5,288 nucleotides of DNA from Chloroflexota bacterium. Its GTDB lineage: Bacteria > Chloroflexota > UBA6077. Both the position numbers and the translations under genes were made by a program. The stretch covers positions 1 through 5,288 of the forward strand of contig JAJZQR010000346.1 in NCBI GenBank assembly GCA_021806765.1, given 5' to 3'. Under the pieces are notes generated by a model. The model was not told the DNA's origin, made no database searches, and saw only the letters and a list, made by a program, of their open reading frames with translations. This document shows positions 1 through 5,288 of this stretch, one piece after another; position 1 is the stretch's first letter; every line of letters starts with the position of its first letter.

Positions 1-64
1 CGCGAAAGCGGGAATCCATTAACCACGCCGGGAGGCTGGATTCCCGCTTCCGCGGGAATGACGG
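1..64. repeat. Inverted pair of REP-like palindromic units, left unit truncated
   Basis: Positions 1-18 are the reverse complement of 37-54 with one mismatch (17 of 18), separated by an 18-bp spacer. The right unit contains a perfect 8-bp hairpin, ATTCCCGC (40-47) and GCGGGAAT (52-59) around TTCC, and continues into GACGG. The left unit shows the same stem with a GAAA loop at 4-7, but its outer half lies beyond the window edge. The two units differ mainly in the loop, as expected when compensating stem bases are conserved. Units of the form GGATTCCCGC...GCGGGAATGACGG are, from memory, common dispersed intergenic repeats in several bacterial groups; a genome-wide count was not possible here. 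There is no T-run after the hairpin, so it is not a classical terminator. Confidence 0.8.
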
Positions 65-221
65 TTTCCAGGCAGCCGTCCCCAAGTTGCTGACACATCC
101 CTTCACCCTTATCAAGCCCGCTTCCCCGTATGGTGCAATCTCAGAACCTGGCCGCAATCCTACCAGCCCTCTCTACACCCCGCAATAAGATGCGTCGGCC
201 CTGGACCAGGGACTGTTCGGC
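65..221. other. Intergenic stretch with no gene seen
   Basis: Between the REP-like pair and the rplU promoter I see no coding region, tRNA or rRNA. The reading frames that are open here run on the minus strand through rplU and do not resemble known proteins, so they look like by-products of GC-rich sequence. The only local structure is CCCTGG-A-CCAGGG at 199-211, a perfect 6-bp inverted repeat around one base. It ends 10 bp before the -35 box and could be a regulator site or chance. Confidence 0.6.
199..211. promoter_or_regulatory. Possible operator-like palindrome upstream of the rplU promoter
   Basis: CCCTGGACCAGGG is a perfect inverted repeat with 6-bp arms around a single A. It sits just upstream of the -35 element, where activators often bind. 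Part of it, GGACCAGGGA (203-212), recurs as a direct repeat at 370-379, overlapping the rplU ribosome binding region. Short GC-rich palindromes arise by chance in DNA of this composition, and I do not recognise a regulator that binds it. Confidence 0.2.
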
Positions 222-251
222 TTGACATGGTTGCGGCGGCCTGGGTATACT
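222..251 (+). promoter_or_regulatory. Sigma-70-type promoter for rplU-rpmA-rpmE
   Basis: A perfect -35 hexamer TTGACA (222-227) and a TATACT -10 hexamer (246-251, one base from TATAAT) are separated by 18 bp, close to the preferred 17. Transcription would start near 257-259 and leave a 5' leader of about 130 nt before rplU. The orientation and distance fit a strong housekeeping promoter for the ribosomal protein operon, and no competing promoter of this quality is visible nearby. Confidence 0.85.
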
Positions 252-257
252 CCTTGA

Positions 258-388
258 TTGCGGGGCGGAAAGCACCGCGTTTTGTTGTACGGGCTCGCTT
301 TCGAGAACGGTCTAGCAAGGCCCCGATACCAGAGGATAGACTGTGCCGGGTTCGTCTTGGCGCGCTCGGGGACCAGGGAAGGTGTTGA
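258..388 (+). promoter_or_regulatory. Structured 5' leader of the rplU operon (candidate L21-type leader)
   Basis: The predicted untranslated leader can form nested stems: CGGGGC (261-266) with GCCCCG (320-325), ACCG (274-277) with CGGT (308-311), and CTCG (294-297) with CGAG (302-305) closing on CTTT. In other bacteria, leaders before ribosomal protein genes, including the Bacillus L21 leader, bind an operon product to shut down expression. I cannot match this sequence to a known family by eye, and some of these short stems may be chance. The end of the leader carries the rplU ribosome binding site, AGGGAAGGTG at 375-384. Confidence 0.35.
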
Positions 389-703
389 ATGTACGCGGTA
401 GTTGAGACTGGTGGGAAACAGTACAAGGTCGAGGTCGGCCAGACCGTTGATGTGGAGCACATTCAGGCCGAGATTGGGGACACCGTCGAGTTGGGACGGG
501 TCCTGGCAGTGTCCACCGACGAGGGCCTTCGCCTCGGGAACCCCGTCGTCGCTGGGGCTAAGGTCACGGGCAGCGTCGTGGATCAGGGCCGAGGGAAGAA
601 GATCATCGTTTTCCGATACAAGCCGAAGACGCGGTATCGGAAGAAGACCGGCCACCGGCAGTCGTATACACGGGTCGCGGTCGAGAGCATCGCGCTGGAG
701 TAG
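389..703 (+). CDS. rplU: 50S ribosomal protein L21
   Basis: This 104-residue protein has the usual length of bacterial L21. It opens with the family start MYAVVETGGKQYKV (residues 1-14) and carries the C-terminal L21 signature around residues 72-94 (IIVFRYKPK, then KKTGHRQSYT). That basic segment contacts 23S rRNA. L21 is a primary component of the large subunit and sits beside L20 in domain II of 23S rRNA. The ATG is supported by the conserved N-terminus and by an AGGGAAGGTG ribosome binding site ending 4 nt upstream. It is the first gene after the promoter at 222-251 and ends 13 bp before rpmA, so the two are surely co-transcribed. The leader upstream may allow autoregulation. Nothing is missing or unusual in the protein. 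Confidence 0.98.
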   Translation: MYAVVETGGKQYKVEVGQTVDVEHIQAEIGDTVELGRVLAVSTDEGLRLGNPVVAGAKVTGSVVDQGRGKKIIVFRYKPKTRYRKKTGHRQSYTRVAVESIALE

Positions 704-716
704 GGAGAAGACCTAG

Positions 717-980
717 ATGGCACACAAGAAAGGCGTAGGCAGTTCGCGTAATGGCCGCGACAGCGCGAGCCAGCGGCTTGGGTTGAAGGTCGGTGACGGC
801 CAGAACGTTCGCGCCGGCTCCATCCTGGTACGCCAGCGGGGCACCTGGATGCGACCTGGGGACAACGTGGGGCTGGGCAAGGACCACACCCTGTTCGCCC
901 TGGTCGATGGCGCAGTAAAGTTCGGAAACTACAGCAAGGATCAAAAGAAGGTCAGCGTCTACGCGGCCCCGACGGCGTAG
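717..980 (+). CDS. rpmA: 50S ribosomal protein L27
   Basis: This 87-residue protein matches L27 throughout. It starts [16 protein letters not shown] and contains the family signature [15 protein letters not shown] at residues 34-48. L27 lies at the peptidyl transferase centre, where its flexible N-terminal tail approaches the P-site tRNA. After removal of Met the tail is AHKKG, the E. coli type. The longer N-terminal extension cleaved by Prp protease in Firmicutes is absent, which argues against a Firmicutes host. The ribosome binding site AGGGAG overlaps the rplU stop codon, with 13 bp between the genes, suggesting coupled translation. rplU-rpmA is one of the most conserved bacterial gene pairs. 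It is often followed by obgE, but here by rpmE. Confidence 0.98.
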   Translation: MAHKKGVGSSRNGRDSASQRLGLKVGDGQNVRAGSILVRQRGTWMRPGDNVGLGKDHTLFALVDGAVKFGNYSKDQKKVSVYAAPTA

Positions 981-1006
981 TGGCTGATCGGGGAGGGGTT
1001 TAGATC

Positions 1007-1213
1007 ATGAAGAAGGGGATACATCCCAAGTACGGTGAGTCCACCGTCATTTGCGCCTGCGGGGCGCAGTTCAAGACGGCCTCCACCAAGACGGGTCTGA
1101 AGATCGACGTCTGCTCGCAGTGCCATCCCTTCTACACGGGAGAGCAGCGCATCGTGGACACCGGCGGGCGTGTCGAGAGGTTCATGAAGAAGATCCAGAA
1201 GAAGACCAAGTAA
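1007..1213 (+). CDS. rpmE: 50S ribosomal protein L31, zinc-binding (type A, C+ form)
   Basis: The 68-residue product begins MKKGIHPKY and has the four-cysteine zinc site of the C+ form: Cys16 and Cys18 (CACG), then Cys36 and Cys39 ([10 protein letters not shown]). The tail is lysine-rich, as is usual. L31 bridges the large and small subunits near the central protuberance. C+ versions bind zinc and in some bacteria are swapped for cysteine-free paralogues during zinc starvation. A strong GGGAGGGG ribosome binding site (991-998) lies 8 nt before the ATG. The gene follows rpmA by 26 bp and is directly followed by an intrinsic terminator, so it is probably the last gene of the ribosomal protein operon. 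I see no obvious zinc-regulator site upstream. Confidence 0.97.
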   Translation: MKKGIHPKYGESTVICACGAQFKTASTKTGLKIDVCSQCHPFYTGEQRIVDTGGRVERFMKKIQKKTK

Positions 1214-1228
1214 TCTGGATGATCTGAT

Positions 1229-1268
1229 GGGAGAGACAGGGCGGCCGCTCTGCCTCTCCCTTTTGTTT
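1229..1268 (+). terminator. Rho-independent terminator after rpmE
   Basis: GGGAGAG (1229-1235) pairs with CTCTCCC (1254-1260). Inside it, after one A-C mismatch, CAGGGC (1237-1242) pairs with GCTCTG (1247-1252) with one G-U pair, closing on a GGCC loop. The stem totals 13 pairs and is followed at once by TTTTGTTT (1261-1268). This is a textbook intrinsic terminator 15 bp after the rpmE stop. It may be leaky, because no clear promoter is visible between it and the next gene on the same strand. Confidence 0.92.
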
Positions 1269-1311
1269 ATGGATGGGATTGGCCCTCTTTCCAAGAGAGA
1301 CGGGGGGAGAC

Positions 1312-1333
1312 CCTTCCCGGGAAGGAACGGGCT
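1312..1333 (+). promoter_or_regulatory. Palindrome overlapping the ribosome binding site of the DUF1385 gene
   Basis: CCTTCCCGGGAAGG at 1312-1325 is a perfect 14-bp palindrome. Its right half supplies most of the AAGGA ribosome binding site (1322-1326), which ends 7 nt before the ATG at 1334. In RNA the left half could pair with the Shine-Dalgarno bases as a 5-bp stem with a CCGG loop, and so reduce translation. At DNA level it could be a dimer-binding site. Either role is inference. The ribosome binding site itself is well placed and supports the chosen start. Confidence 0.45.
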
Positions 1334-2266
1334 ATGAGTTCAGACAAGAAGAGCGGTTTCCCCTACGGCGGGCAGGCGGTGCTGGAAGGGGTCATGATGC
1401 GCGGCAGGCGCTGGGCCACAGTGGCCGTGCGGACCCCGTCATCGGAGATCGTCCTGCACTCCGAACGGCTACCCCGGGCCCTGTACGAGGGTTGGTTCAT
1501 CAAGGTTCCCTTCGTGCGGGGTGTCGCCATGCTATGGGACACCCTGGTGCTGGGGATGCGGGCCCTGATGTTCTCGGCCAACGTTGCCCTCCAGGAAGAG
1601 GGGGAGGAGAAGGCCGAGTTCAGCAAGCCGATGATGTGGGGCACCGTCGCTGTTGCCATCCTCTTCGCCATCGGGCTCTTCTTCGTCGCTCCCCTGCTGT
1701 TGGTGGGGCTGGTGGACCGCTACATCCAATCATCCTTCGTCAGCAACGTCATCGAAGGGGTGATCCGGCTCGTCGTCTTCCTGGTCTACTTGTGGGGCAT
1801 AGGCCGGATGCCGGACATCAAGAGGGTCTACGCCTTCCACGGTGCAGAACACAAGTGCATCAACGCCCACGAAGCCGGAAAGCCGCTGGAGGTTTCCAGT
1901 GCGGTCCCCTTCACGACGGCCCATCCCCGATGTGGGACCAGCTTCCTGCTGGTGGTGATGGCCATATCCATCCTGATCTTCGCCCTGCTGGGCAGGCCTC
2001 CCATGGTGTGGCGCATCCTCTCGCGGGTGGTGCTGGTGCCGGTTATCGCCGGGGTGGCCTACGAGTTCATCAAGTTCACCGCAGCCCACTACTCGAACCG
2101 TGTGGTGCGCTGGCTGGCTGCGCCGGGCCTGACTCTGCAACGACTGACTACCCGGGAACCGGACGAGTCGCAACTGGAGGTGGGCATGGCCGCCCTGAAG
2201 GAGGTCATGCGGCTGGACACCCTGGAGAAGAGCGAGGCGGCAGGCGCTACTGTGGCGAAGCAGTAA
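1334..2266 (+). CDS. DUF1385 family membrane protein (YqhQ-like)
   Basis: The 310-residue protein shows the family hallmarks: the N-terminal GGQAVLEGVMMRG (residues 12-24), HGAEHKCINAHE (169-180), and TAHPRCGTSFL (195-205). Four hydrophobic segments, near 103-127, 140-158, 203-220 and 230-250, mark it as an integral membrane protein. The conserved His/Glu/Cys residues of HGAEHK and HPRCGT lie next to membrane segments and could bind a metal or form an active site, but that is inference. The biochemical function of the family is, as far as I know, unestablished; B. subtilis YqhQ belongs to it. The C-terminal block LQRLTTREPDESQLEVG (268-284) also looks family-typical. Length is normal and there is no break. 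In related genomes the gene often lies next to rpmE and prfA/prmC. Here it follows rpmE across a terminator and converges on hisF 39 bp later. The ATG is chosen for its AAGGA site and for the motif position. Confidence 0.93.
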   Translation: MSSDKKSGFPYGGQAVLEGVMMRGRRWATVAVRTPSSEIVLHSERLPRALYEGWFIKVPFVRGVAMLWDTLVLGMRALMFSANVALQEEGEEKAEFSKPMMWGTVAVAILFAIGLFFVAPLLLVGLVDRYIQSSFVSNVIEGVIRLVVFLVYLWGIGRMPDIKRVYAFHGAEHKCINAHEAGKPLEVSSAVPFTTAHPRCGTSFLLVVMAISILIFALLGRPPMVWRILSRVVLVPVIAGVAYEFIKFTAAHYSNRVVRWLAAPGLTLQRLTTREPDESQLEVGMAALKEVMRLDTLEKSEAAGATVAKQ

Positions 2267-2305
2267 TGCCTGCCCCTGGAGATTCTGGTGATGGGTGGCA
2301 GGTGG

Positions 2306-3073
2306 CTACAGCCGGATCGGTAGGCCCCGCTCGGCCAGGTAGCCCTTGACGTCGCGGACGGTGTAGCTGCCGTAGTGGAAGATGGAGGCGGCCAGAACCG
2401 CGTCGGCTCCGGCTGCCAGGGCATCGTAGAGGTGGGAAGGATTGCCTGCCCCACCCGAGGCGATCACCGGCACGGTCACTGCCTGGGAGATGGCCGCAGT
2501 CAGTTCGAGGTCGTAGCCCCCTTGCGTCCCGTCCCTATCCATGCTGGTAAGGAGGATCTCTCCGGCGCCCAACTCCACCACCCGGCGTGCCCAGTCGATG
2601 GCGTCGAGGCCGGTAGGGGTCCGGCCGCCGTGGGTGTAGACCTCCCAGGCCAGGGGATCCAGAGATCCGGCCCGGCGTTTGGCGTCGATGGAGACGACCA
2701 TACACTGGGAGCCGAAGAGGTCCGCTCCCCGGCTGATGACCGACGGATCGTTGACCGCTGCGGTGTTTGCCGACACCTTGTCGGCACCGGCCTTCAGCAG
2801 GCGTCGGGCGTCCTCTACCGACCTCACTCCGCCCCCCACGGTGAGGGGAATGAACAGCACCTCGGCGGTCTTGCGCACCACTTCTACCATGGTATCCCGA
2901 CCATCGCTGGAGGCGGTGATGTCCAGGAAGACCACCTCGTCGGCCCCCTCCTGCTCGTAGCGAACGGCCAACTCCACCGGGTCGCCTGCGTCTCGCAGGT
3001 TGACGAAGTTGACGCCCTTGACCACCCGACCCTGGTTAACGTCGAAGCAGGGGATGATCCGTTTAGTCAGCAT
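2306..3073 (-). CDS. hisF: Imidazole glycerol phosphate synthase, cyclase subunit
   Basis: HisF uses the ammonia released by HisH to convert PRFAR into imidazole glycerol phosphate and AICAR, linking histidine and purine synthesis in the cytoplasm. The 255-residue (beta/alpha)8 barrel has the normal length. Both catalytic aspartates are present: Asp11 in [15 protein letters not shown] and Asp130 in VVSIDAKR. The phosphate-gripping loops are visible as VGGGVRS (79-85) and ASGGAG (205-210). The ATG lies inside the end of hisA, with an 11-bp overlap (3063-3073). Only a weak GGGCGG-like site precedes it, so translation is probably coupled to hisA. It is the last gene of the visible his cluster. 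hisI, which often follows, is absent, and the next gene converges from the other strand without an obvious shared terminator. Confidence 0.98.
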   Translation of the reverse strand: MLTKRIIPCFDVNQGRVVKGVNFVNLRDAGDPVELAVRYEQEGADEVVFLDITASSDGRDTMVEVVRKTAEVLFIPLTVGGGVRSVEDARRLLKAGADKVSANTAAVNDPSVISRGADLFGSQCMVVSIDAKRRAGSLDPLAWEVYTHGGRTPTGLDAIDWARRVVELGAGEILLTSMDRDGTQGGYDLELTAAISQAVTVPVIASGGAGNPSHLYDALAAGADAVLAASIFHYGSYTVRDVKGYLAERGLPIRL

Positions 3074-3803
3074 GGCCGCCCTGCAGCAGTCCCAATCGGC
3101 GAAGATCCTCCATCTTGATGTCGCCGGTGTAGAGGGCTCGGCCGACCACGGCTCCCTCTACCCCGACGTTGCGAAGCCGCACCAGATGCTCTGCCCTGGA
3201 GACGCCACCCGAAGCAACTACGGGCACCCCAACGGAGCCTGCCAGTTGGGCGATCGACTCGAAGTTAGGCTCTGTCAGGGTTCCATCCCGAGAGATGTCG
3301 GTGTAGATCAGACGGAGGGCCCCCAGGTTCACCATCTTGGTCGCTACGTCCAGGGCGGATTCGCCCGAGGCTTCGGTCCATCCGTGGATCATCACGATGC
3401 CGTTGCGGGCGTCCAGCGCCACAGCGATCCGGGCACCGTACACTCCGCAGGCGCGCTTCACCAGGTCGGGGTTCTCTACCGCCGCGGTTCCCAGGATGGC
3501 TCGATCCACGCCTGTCTCCAACACCTGCTGGATCGATCGCAGGTCCCTCAGTCCACCACCGAAAGCGATGGGGATGGAAAGCCGCTCGACCATGCGCCGG
3601 ACGATGTCGATGTTCTGGGGGGTCCCAGCAAGAGCCCCGTCCAGGTCCACCACGTGGACTCGCTGGGCCCCTTCCTCCTGCCACTGGAGGGCGACAGCCA
3701 GGGGGTCTTCGGAGAACACGGTCTCCTGATCGTACTGGCCCTGGAAGAGCCGAACGCATCGCCCACCCCGGATGTCAACCGCCGGAATAACCTGGAAGTC
3801 CAT
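3063..3803 (-). CDS. hisA: ProFAR isomerase (phosphoribosylformimino-AICAR-P isomerase)
   Basis: HisA catalyses the Amadori-type isomerisation of ProFAR to PRFAR, the step just before IGP synthase. The 246-residue protein is a (beta/alpha)8 barrel. The acid/base aspartates are seen at Asp10 ([15 protein letters not shown]) and Asp131 (VALDAR). HGW (140-142), YTDISRDGT (167-175) and the phosphate loops FGGGLR (81-86) and ASGGVS (197-202) are intact. The ATG is supported by the conserved [10 protein letters not shown] start and a GGTGA ribosome binding sequence a few bases upstream, inside hisH. The gene overlaps the end of hisH by 29 bp and the start of hisF by 11 bp, so all three are likely made from one message. 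I assign HisA rather than HisF from the VIPAVD start and the HGW motif. A dual HisA/TrpF role as in actinobacterial PriA cannot be excluded by eye but is not indicated. Confidence 0.97.
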   Translation of the reverse strand: MDFQVIPAVDIRGGRCVRLFQGQYDQETVFSEDPLAVALQWQEEGAQRVHVVDLDGALAGTPQNIDIVRRMVERLSIPIAFGGGLRDLRSIQQVLETGVDRAILGTAAVENPDLVKRACGVYGARIAVALDARNGIVMIHGWTEASGESALDVATKMVNLGALRLIYTDISRDGTLTEPNFESIAQLAGSVGVPVVASGGVSRAEHLVRLRNVGVEGAVVGRALYTGDIKMEDLRRLGLLQGGHAD

Positions 3804-4407
3804 TTCTCACCAATTTCGCGAAGTTGTCGTAGATGCGGATCCCCGGGGAGCCGCTCTTCTCTGGATGGAACTGGGTTCCCATGACGTTGTTCCTGGCTAC
3901 TGCCGAGGTGAAAGGAAGACCGTACCGGGTCTCGCCGGCCACCACGGAGCGCTCCTCCGGGTCAACGTAGAAGGAGTGGACGAAGTAGAAGTAGGATCCG
4001 TCCGGTATCCCCTCCCACAGGGGGTGCGGCTTCGCCTGGCGCACGTCGTTCCAACCCATGTGGGGCACCTTCAGCCCCTCGGGCAGCCGCCGCACACGTC
4101 CAGGGAGAACGCCGAGACAACGCTCTCCGCCCCCCTCGTCGCTTTCAGTGAAGAGCACCTGAAGCCCCATGCAGACTCCCAGGAAGGGAACACCTCTGCG
4201 GATCGTCTCCAGGATCGGTTCCACCAGCCCGGCGCGGCGAAGCCCGCCCATGATACCGGCGGCCGCTCCCACGCCTGGCAGGATTAGCCCGGAGGCCGAT
4301 AGGATCTCTCCTGCATCGCTGGTGATCTGGGCGGCGTGGCCCAACCTCTCCAGCGCCTTCTCGACGCTCCTGAGGTTGCCTGCTCCGTAGTCTACTATGG
4401 CGATCAC
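3775..4407 (-). CDS. hisH: Imidazole glycerol phosphate synthase, glutamine amidotransferase subunit
   Basis: HisH hydrolyses glutamine and channels the ammonia to HisF. The 210-residue class I amidotransferase has the full Cys-His-Glu triad: Cys79 in FLGVCMGLQVLF, and His181 and Glu183 in GTQFHPEKSG. It also has the PGVG oxyanion-side motif (44-47) and YFVHSFY (141-147). I place the start at a GTG (4407-4405), giving VIAIVDYGAGNLRS, the normal HisH N-terminus. A GGAG site lies 5 nt upstream. The frame stays open much further upstream, through the heptamer repeats and antisense-free prfB DNA, but that extension has no HisH homology and overlaps the prfB coding region. The gene lies 89 bp after prfB and overlaps hisA by 29 bp. 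The repeat hairpin just upstream of its ribosome binding site could affect expression. Confidence 0.97.
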   Translation of the reverse strand: MIAIVDYGAGNLRSVEKALERLGHAAQITSDAGEILSASGLILPGVGAAAGIMGGLRRAGLVEPILETIRRGVPFLGVCMGLQVLFTESDEGGGERCLGVLPGRVRRLPEGLKVPHMGWNDVRQAKPHPLWEGIPDGSYFYFVHSFYVDPEERSVVAGETRYGLPFTSAVARNNVMGTQFHPEKSGSPGIRIYDNFAKLVRNGLPGYSGG

Positions 4408-4416
4408 GTTGTCTCC
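4405..4416 (-). promoter_or_regulatory. Ribosome binding site and GTG start of hisH
   Basis: On the minus strand, GGAG (4416-4413) is followed by ACAAC and then the GTG start. No in-frame ATG sits at the homology boundary, so this site decides the start. The first heptamer repeat copy begins two bases upstream of the GGAG, so the repeats abut the translation initiation region directly. Confidence 0.8.
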
Positions 4417-4417
4417 G

Positions 4418-4490
4418 GGACTGAGGACTGAGGACTGAGGACTGAGGACTGAGAGGGGCCTCTCGGCCCTCAGTCCTTCGTCCTCAGTCC
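4418..4490. repeat. Heptanucleotide tandem array with inverted half, long hairpin
   Basis: Five perfect head-to-tail copies of GGACTGA fill 4418-4452. They face three inverted copies, TCAGTCC (4470-4476), a degenerate TTCGTCC (4477-4483) and TCAGTCC (4484-4490). Between the arms GGCC (4457-4460) pairs with GGCC (4465-4468) around TCTC. In the minus-strand transcript, which runs from prfB to hisH, the loop reads GAGA, a GNRA-type tetraloop. The stem can extend over about 4432-4490 with a small bulge at 4454-4456 and a few mismatches opposite the degenerate copy. Two heptamers (4418-4431) remain unpaired next to the hisH ribosome binding site, and other registers are possible. There is no T-run, so it is not a standard terminator. 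Short heptamer arrays of this sort are known as dispersed, variable repeats in some bacteria. Confidence 0.9.
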
Positions 4491-4496
4491 TGAGAA

Positions 4497-5288
4497 TTAC
4501 GCTGCCTGGCCGATCTGTGACGACAGGTAGCCGCTGATGAATTCGTCTATCTCGCCGTTCAGTACGCCGTTGACGTCGCTGGTCTCGATGTTGGTGCGGT
4601 GATCCTTTACCATGGTGTAGGGATGTAGCACGTAGGACCTGATCTGGTTCCCCCATTCGGCCTCGACGTGCTCTCCCCGCAGCTTCGCCTTCTCTTCCTC
4701 CATCTTGCGATGCTCCATCTCGAGAAGCCGAGCGGTGAGGATCTTCATCGCGGTCTCGCGATTCTGGACCTGTGACCTCTCGTTCTGGCAGGTGGCGACT
4801 ATCCCGGTGGGGACATGGGTGAGTCGAACGGCACAACTGGTCTTGTTGACGTTCTGGCCTCCCGCCCCTGTTGCCCGATAGACGTCCATCCGGATGTCAT
4901 CGGCGGGGATCTGCACCTCCACCGTGTCATCCACCTCGGGCATCACCTCCACGGAGGCGAAGGAAGTGTGCCTGCGGTGGGCACTATCGAAGGGGGAGAG
5001 CCGTACCAACCGGTGCACACCCTTCTCGGCTCGAAGATAACCGTAGGCGTAGGGACCGGTTATCTCGATGGTGGCGGCCTTGATGCCCGCCTCTTCGCCC
5101 TCGGATGTGTCCATCACCTCGGTCTTGAATCCCCGGCGCTCTGCCCAGCGCAAGTACATGCGGAGTAGCATTTCGGCCCAGTCCTGGGAGTCCACGCCGC
5201 CTGCCCCTGCATAGATGGTCAGTATCGCGTTTCGCTTATCGTAGGGGCCGTTCAGCAGCAGCTCGAACTCCCGCTGCTCCAGATCGGA
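4497..5288 (-). CDS. prfB: Peptide chain release factor 2, C-terminal part (5' end outside window)
   Basis: RF2 recognises UGA and UAA stop codons and triggers release of the peptide. The visible 263 residues start in mid-frame at the window edge ([14 protein letters not shown]). By comparison with the 365-residue E. coli protein, about 100 N-terminal residues are missing. The RF2-specific anticodon tripeptide SPF is at 4997-4989 (LVRLSPFDS), which separates it from RF1 (PxT type). The peptidyl-transferase GGQ motif is at 4862-4854 ([10 protein letters not shown]), followed by the typical [15 protein letters not shown]. An internal GTG at 5195 is not the start, because the frame continues upstream with good RF2 similarity. 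The programmed +1 frameshift found near codon 25 in many prfB genes would lie outside the window. The gene is upstream of and co-directional with hisHAF; co-transcription is possible but not shown. Confidence 0.97.
   Translation of the reverse strand, partial: SDLEQREFELLLNGPYDKRNAILTIYAGAGGVDSQDWAEMLLRMYLRWAERRGFKTEVMDTSEGEEAGIKAATIEITGPYAYGYLRAEKGVHRLVRLSPFDSAHRRHTSFASVEVMPEVDDTVEVQIPADDIRMDVYRATGAGGQNVNKTSCAVRLTHVPTGIVATCQNERSQVQNRETAMKILTARLLEMEHRKMEEEKAKLRGEHVEAEWGNQIRSYVLHPYTMVKDHRTNIETSDVNGVLNGEIDEFISGYLSSQIGQAA

Noticed and set aside
173..655. 160-codon minus-strand frame across the rplU leader and rplU
   Set aside because: It is antisense to a certain ribosomal gene and to a strong promoter, and has no recognisable motif.
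2268..2303. Possible bidirectional terminator between the DUF1385 gene and hisF
   Set aside because: CCTGCC (2269-2274) can pair with GGCAGG (2297-2302), but the stem is only 6 bp, the loop is over 20 nt, and there is no T-run on either side.
1273..2349. 358-codon + strand frame overlapping the DUF1385 gene
   Set aside because: It is rich in Gly, Arg and Pro with no recognisable domain, and it runs in another frame over a clearly recognised family protein, so it is a by-product of high GC.
2375..3884. Long + strand frames opposite hisF and hisA
   Set aside because: They mirror conserved his genes, show no family motifs, and have composition typical of antisense frames in GC-rich DNA.
4418..4490. 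CRISPR array or intrinsic terminator
   Set aside because: The repeats are 7 bp without spacers, so this is not CRISPR. No T-run follows the hairpin on either strand, so it is not a standard intrinsic terminator.
4408..4836. Long upstream extension of the hisH reading frame (start near 4836)
   Set aside because: The extra residues have no HisH similarity, are low in complexity where they cross the heptamer repeats, and overlap the conserved prfB coding region in another frame. The GTG at 4407 gives the normal N-terminus.
4497..5195. prfB starting at the internal GTG at 5195
   Set aside because: The frame stays open to the window edge, and the upstream residues ([22 protein letters not shown]) match RF2, so the gene is simply cut by the window.

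Overview
The window looks like an ordinary housekeeping segment of a GC-rich bacterial chromosome. It carries two gene blocks that converge near position 2290. On the + strand are three 50S ribosomal protein genes (rplU, rpmA, rpmE) followed by a DUF1385/YqhQ-family membrane protein. On the - strand, read from right to left, are the end of prfB (release factor 2) and then hisH, hisA and hisF. The ribosomal gene order, the DUF1385 gene next to L31 and the protein sequences suggest Chloroflexota, perhaps Dehalococcoidia. This lineage call is an impression from recalled sequences, not a search result. No phage, transposase, CRISPR or defence gene is visible.

Layout of the left half. Positions 1-388 hold no credible gene. 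They start with an inverted pair of REP-like hairpins (1-64, the first cut by the window edge). A near-consensus housekeeping promoter follows (TTGACA at 222-227, 18-bp spacer, TATACT at 246-251), and then a leader of about 130 nt that can fold into nested stems. rplU (389-703), rpmA (717-980) and rpmE (1007-1213) are tightly spaced and probably form one transcript. It ends at a strong intrinsic terminator (1229-1268). The DUF1385 gene (1334-2266) follows with its own ribosome binding site, which lies in a perfect 14-bp palindrome. I see no clear promoter for it.

Layout of the right half. hisF (3073-2306), hisA (3803-3063) and hisH (4407-3775) overlap one another by 11 and 29 bp, so they are almost certainly translated from one polycistronic message. 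HisH and HisF form the imidazole glycerol phosphate synthase. HisA makes the substrate for that enzyme. Together they cover the middle of histidine biosynthesis. hisI and the other his genes are not here. prfB lies 89 bp upstream of hisH in the same direction and runs off the right edge.

The 89-bp prfB-hisH gap is the most unusual stretch. It holds five perfect tandem copies of the heptamer GGACTGA (4418-4452) facing three inverted copies (4470-4490, the middle one degenerate) around a short GGCC/GGCC stem. The transcript can form a long hairpin just upstream of the hisH ribosome binding site. I found no convincing evidence of a wholly new biological system. The best leads are this heptamer array and the rplU leader.
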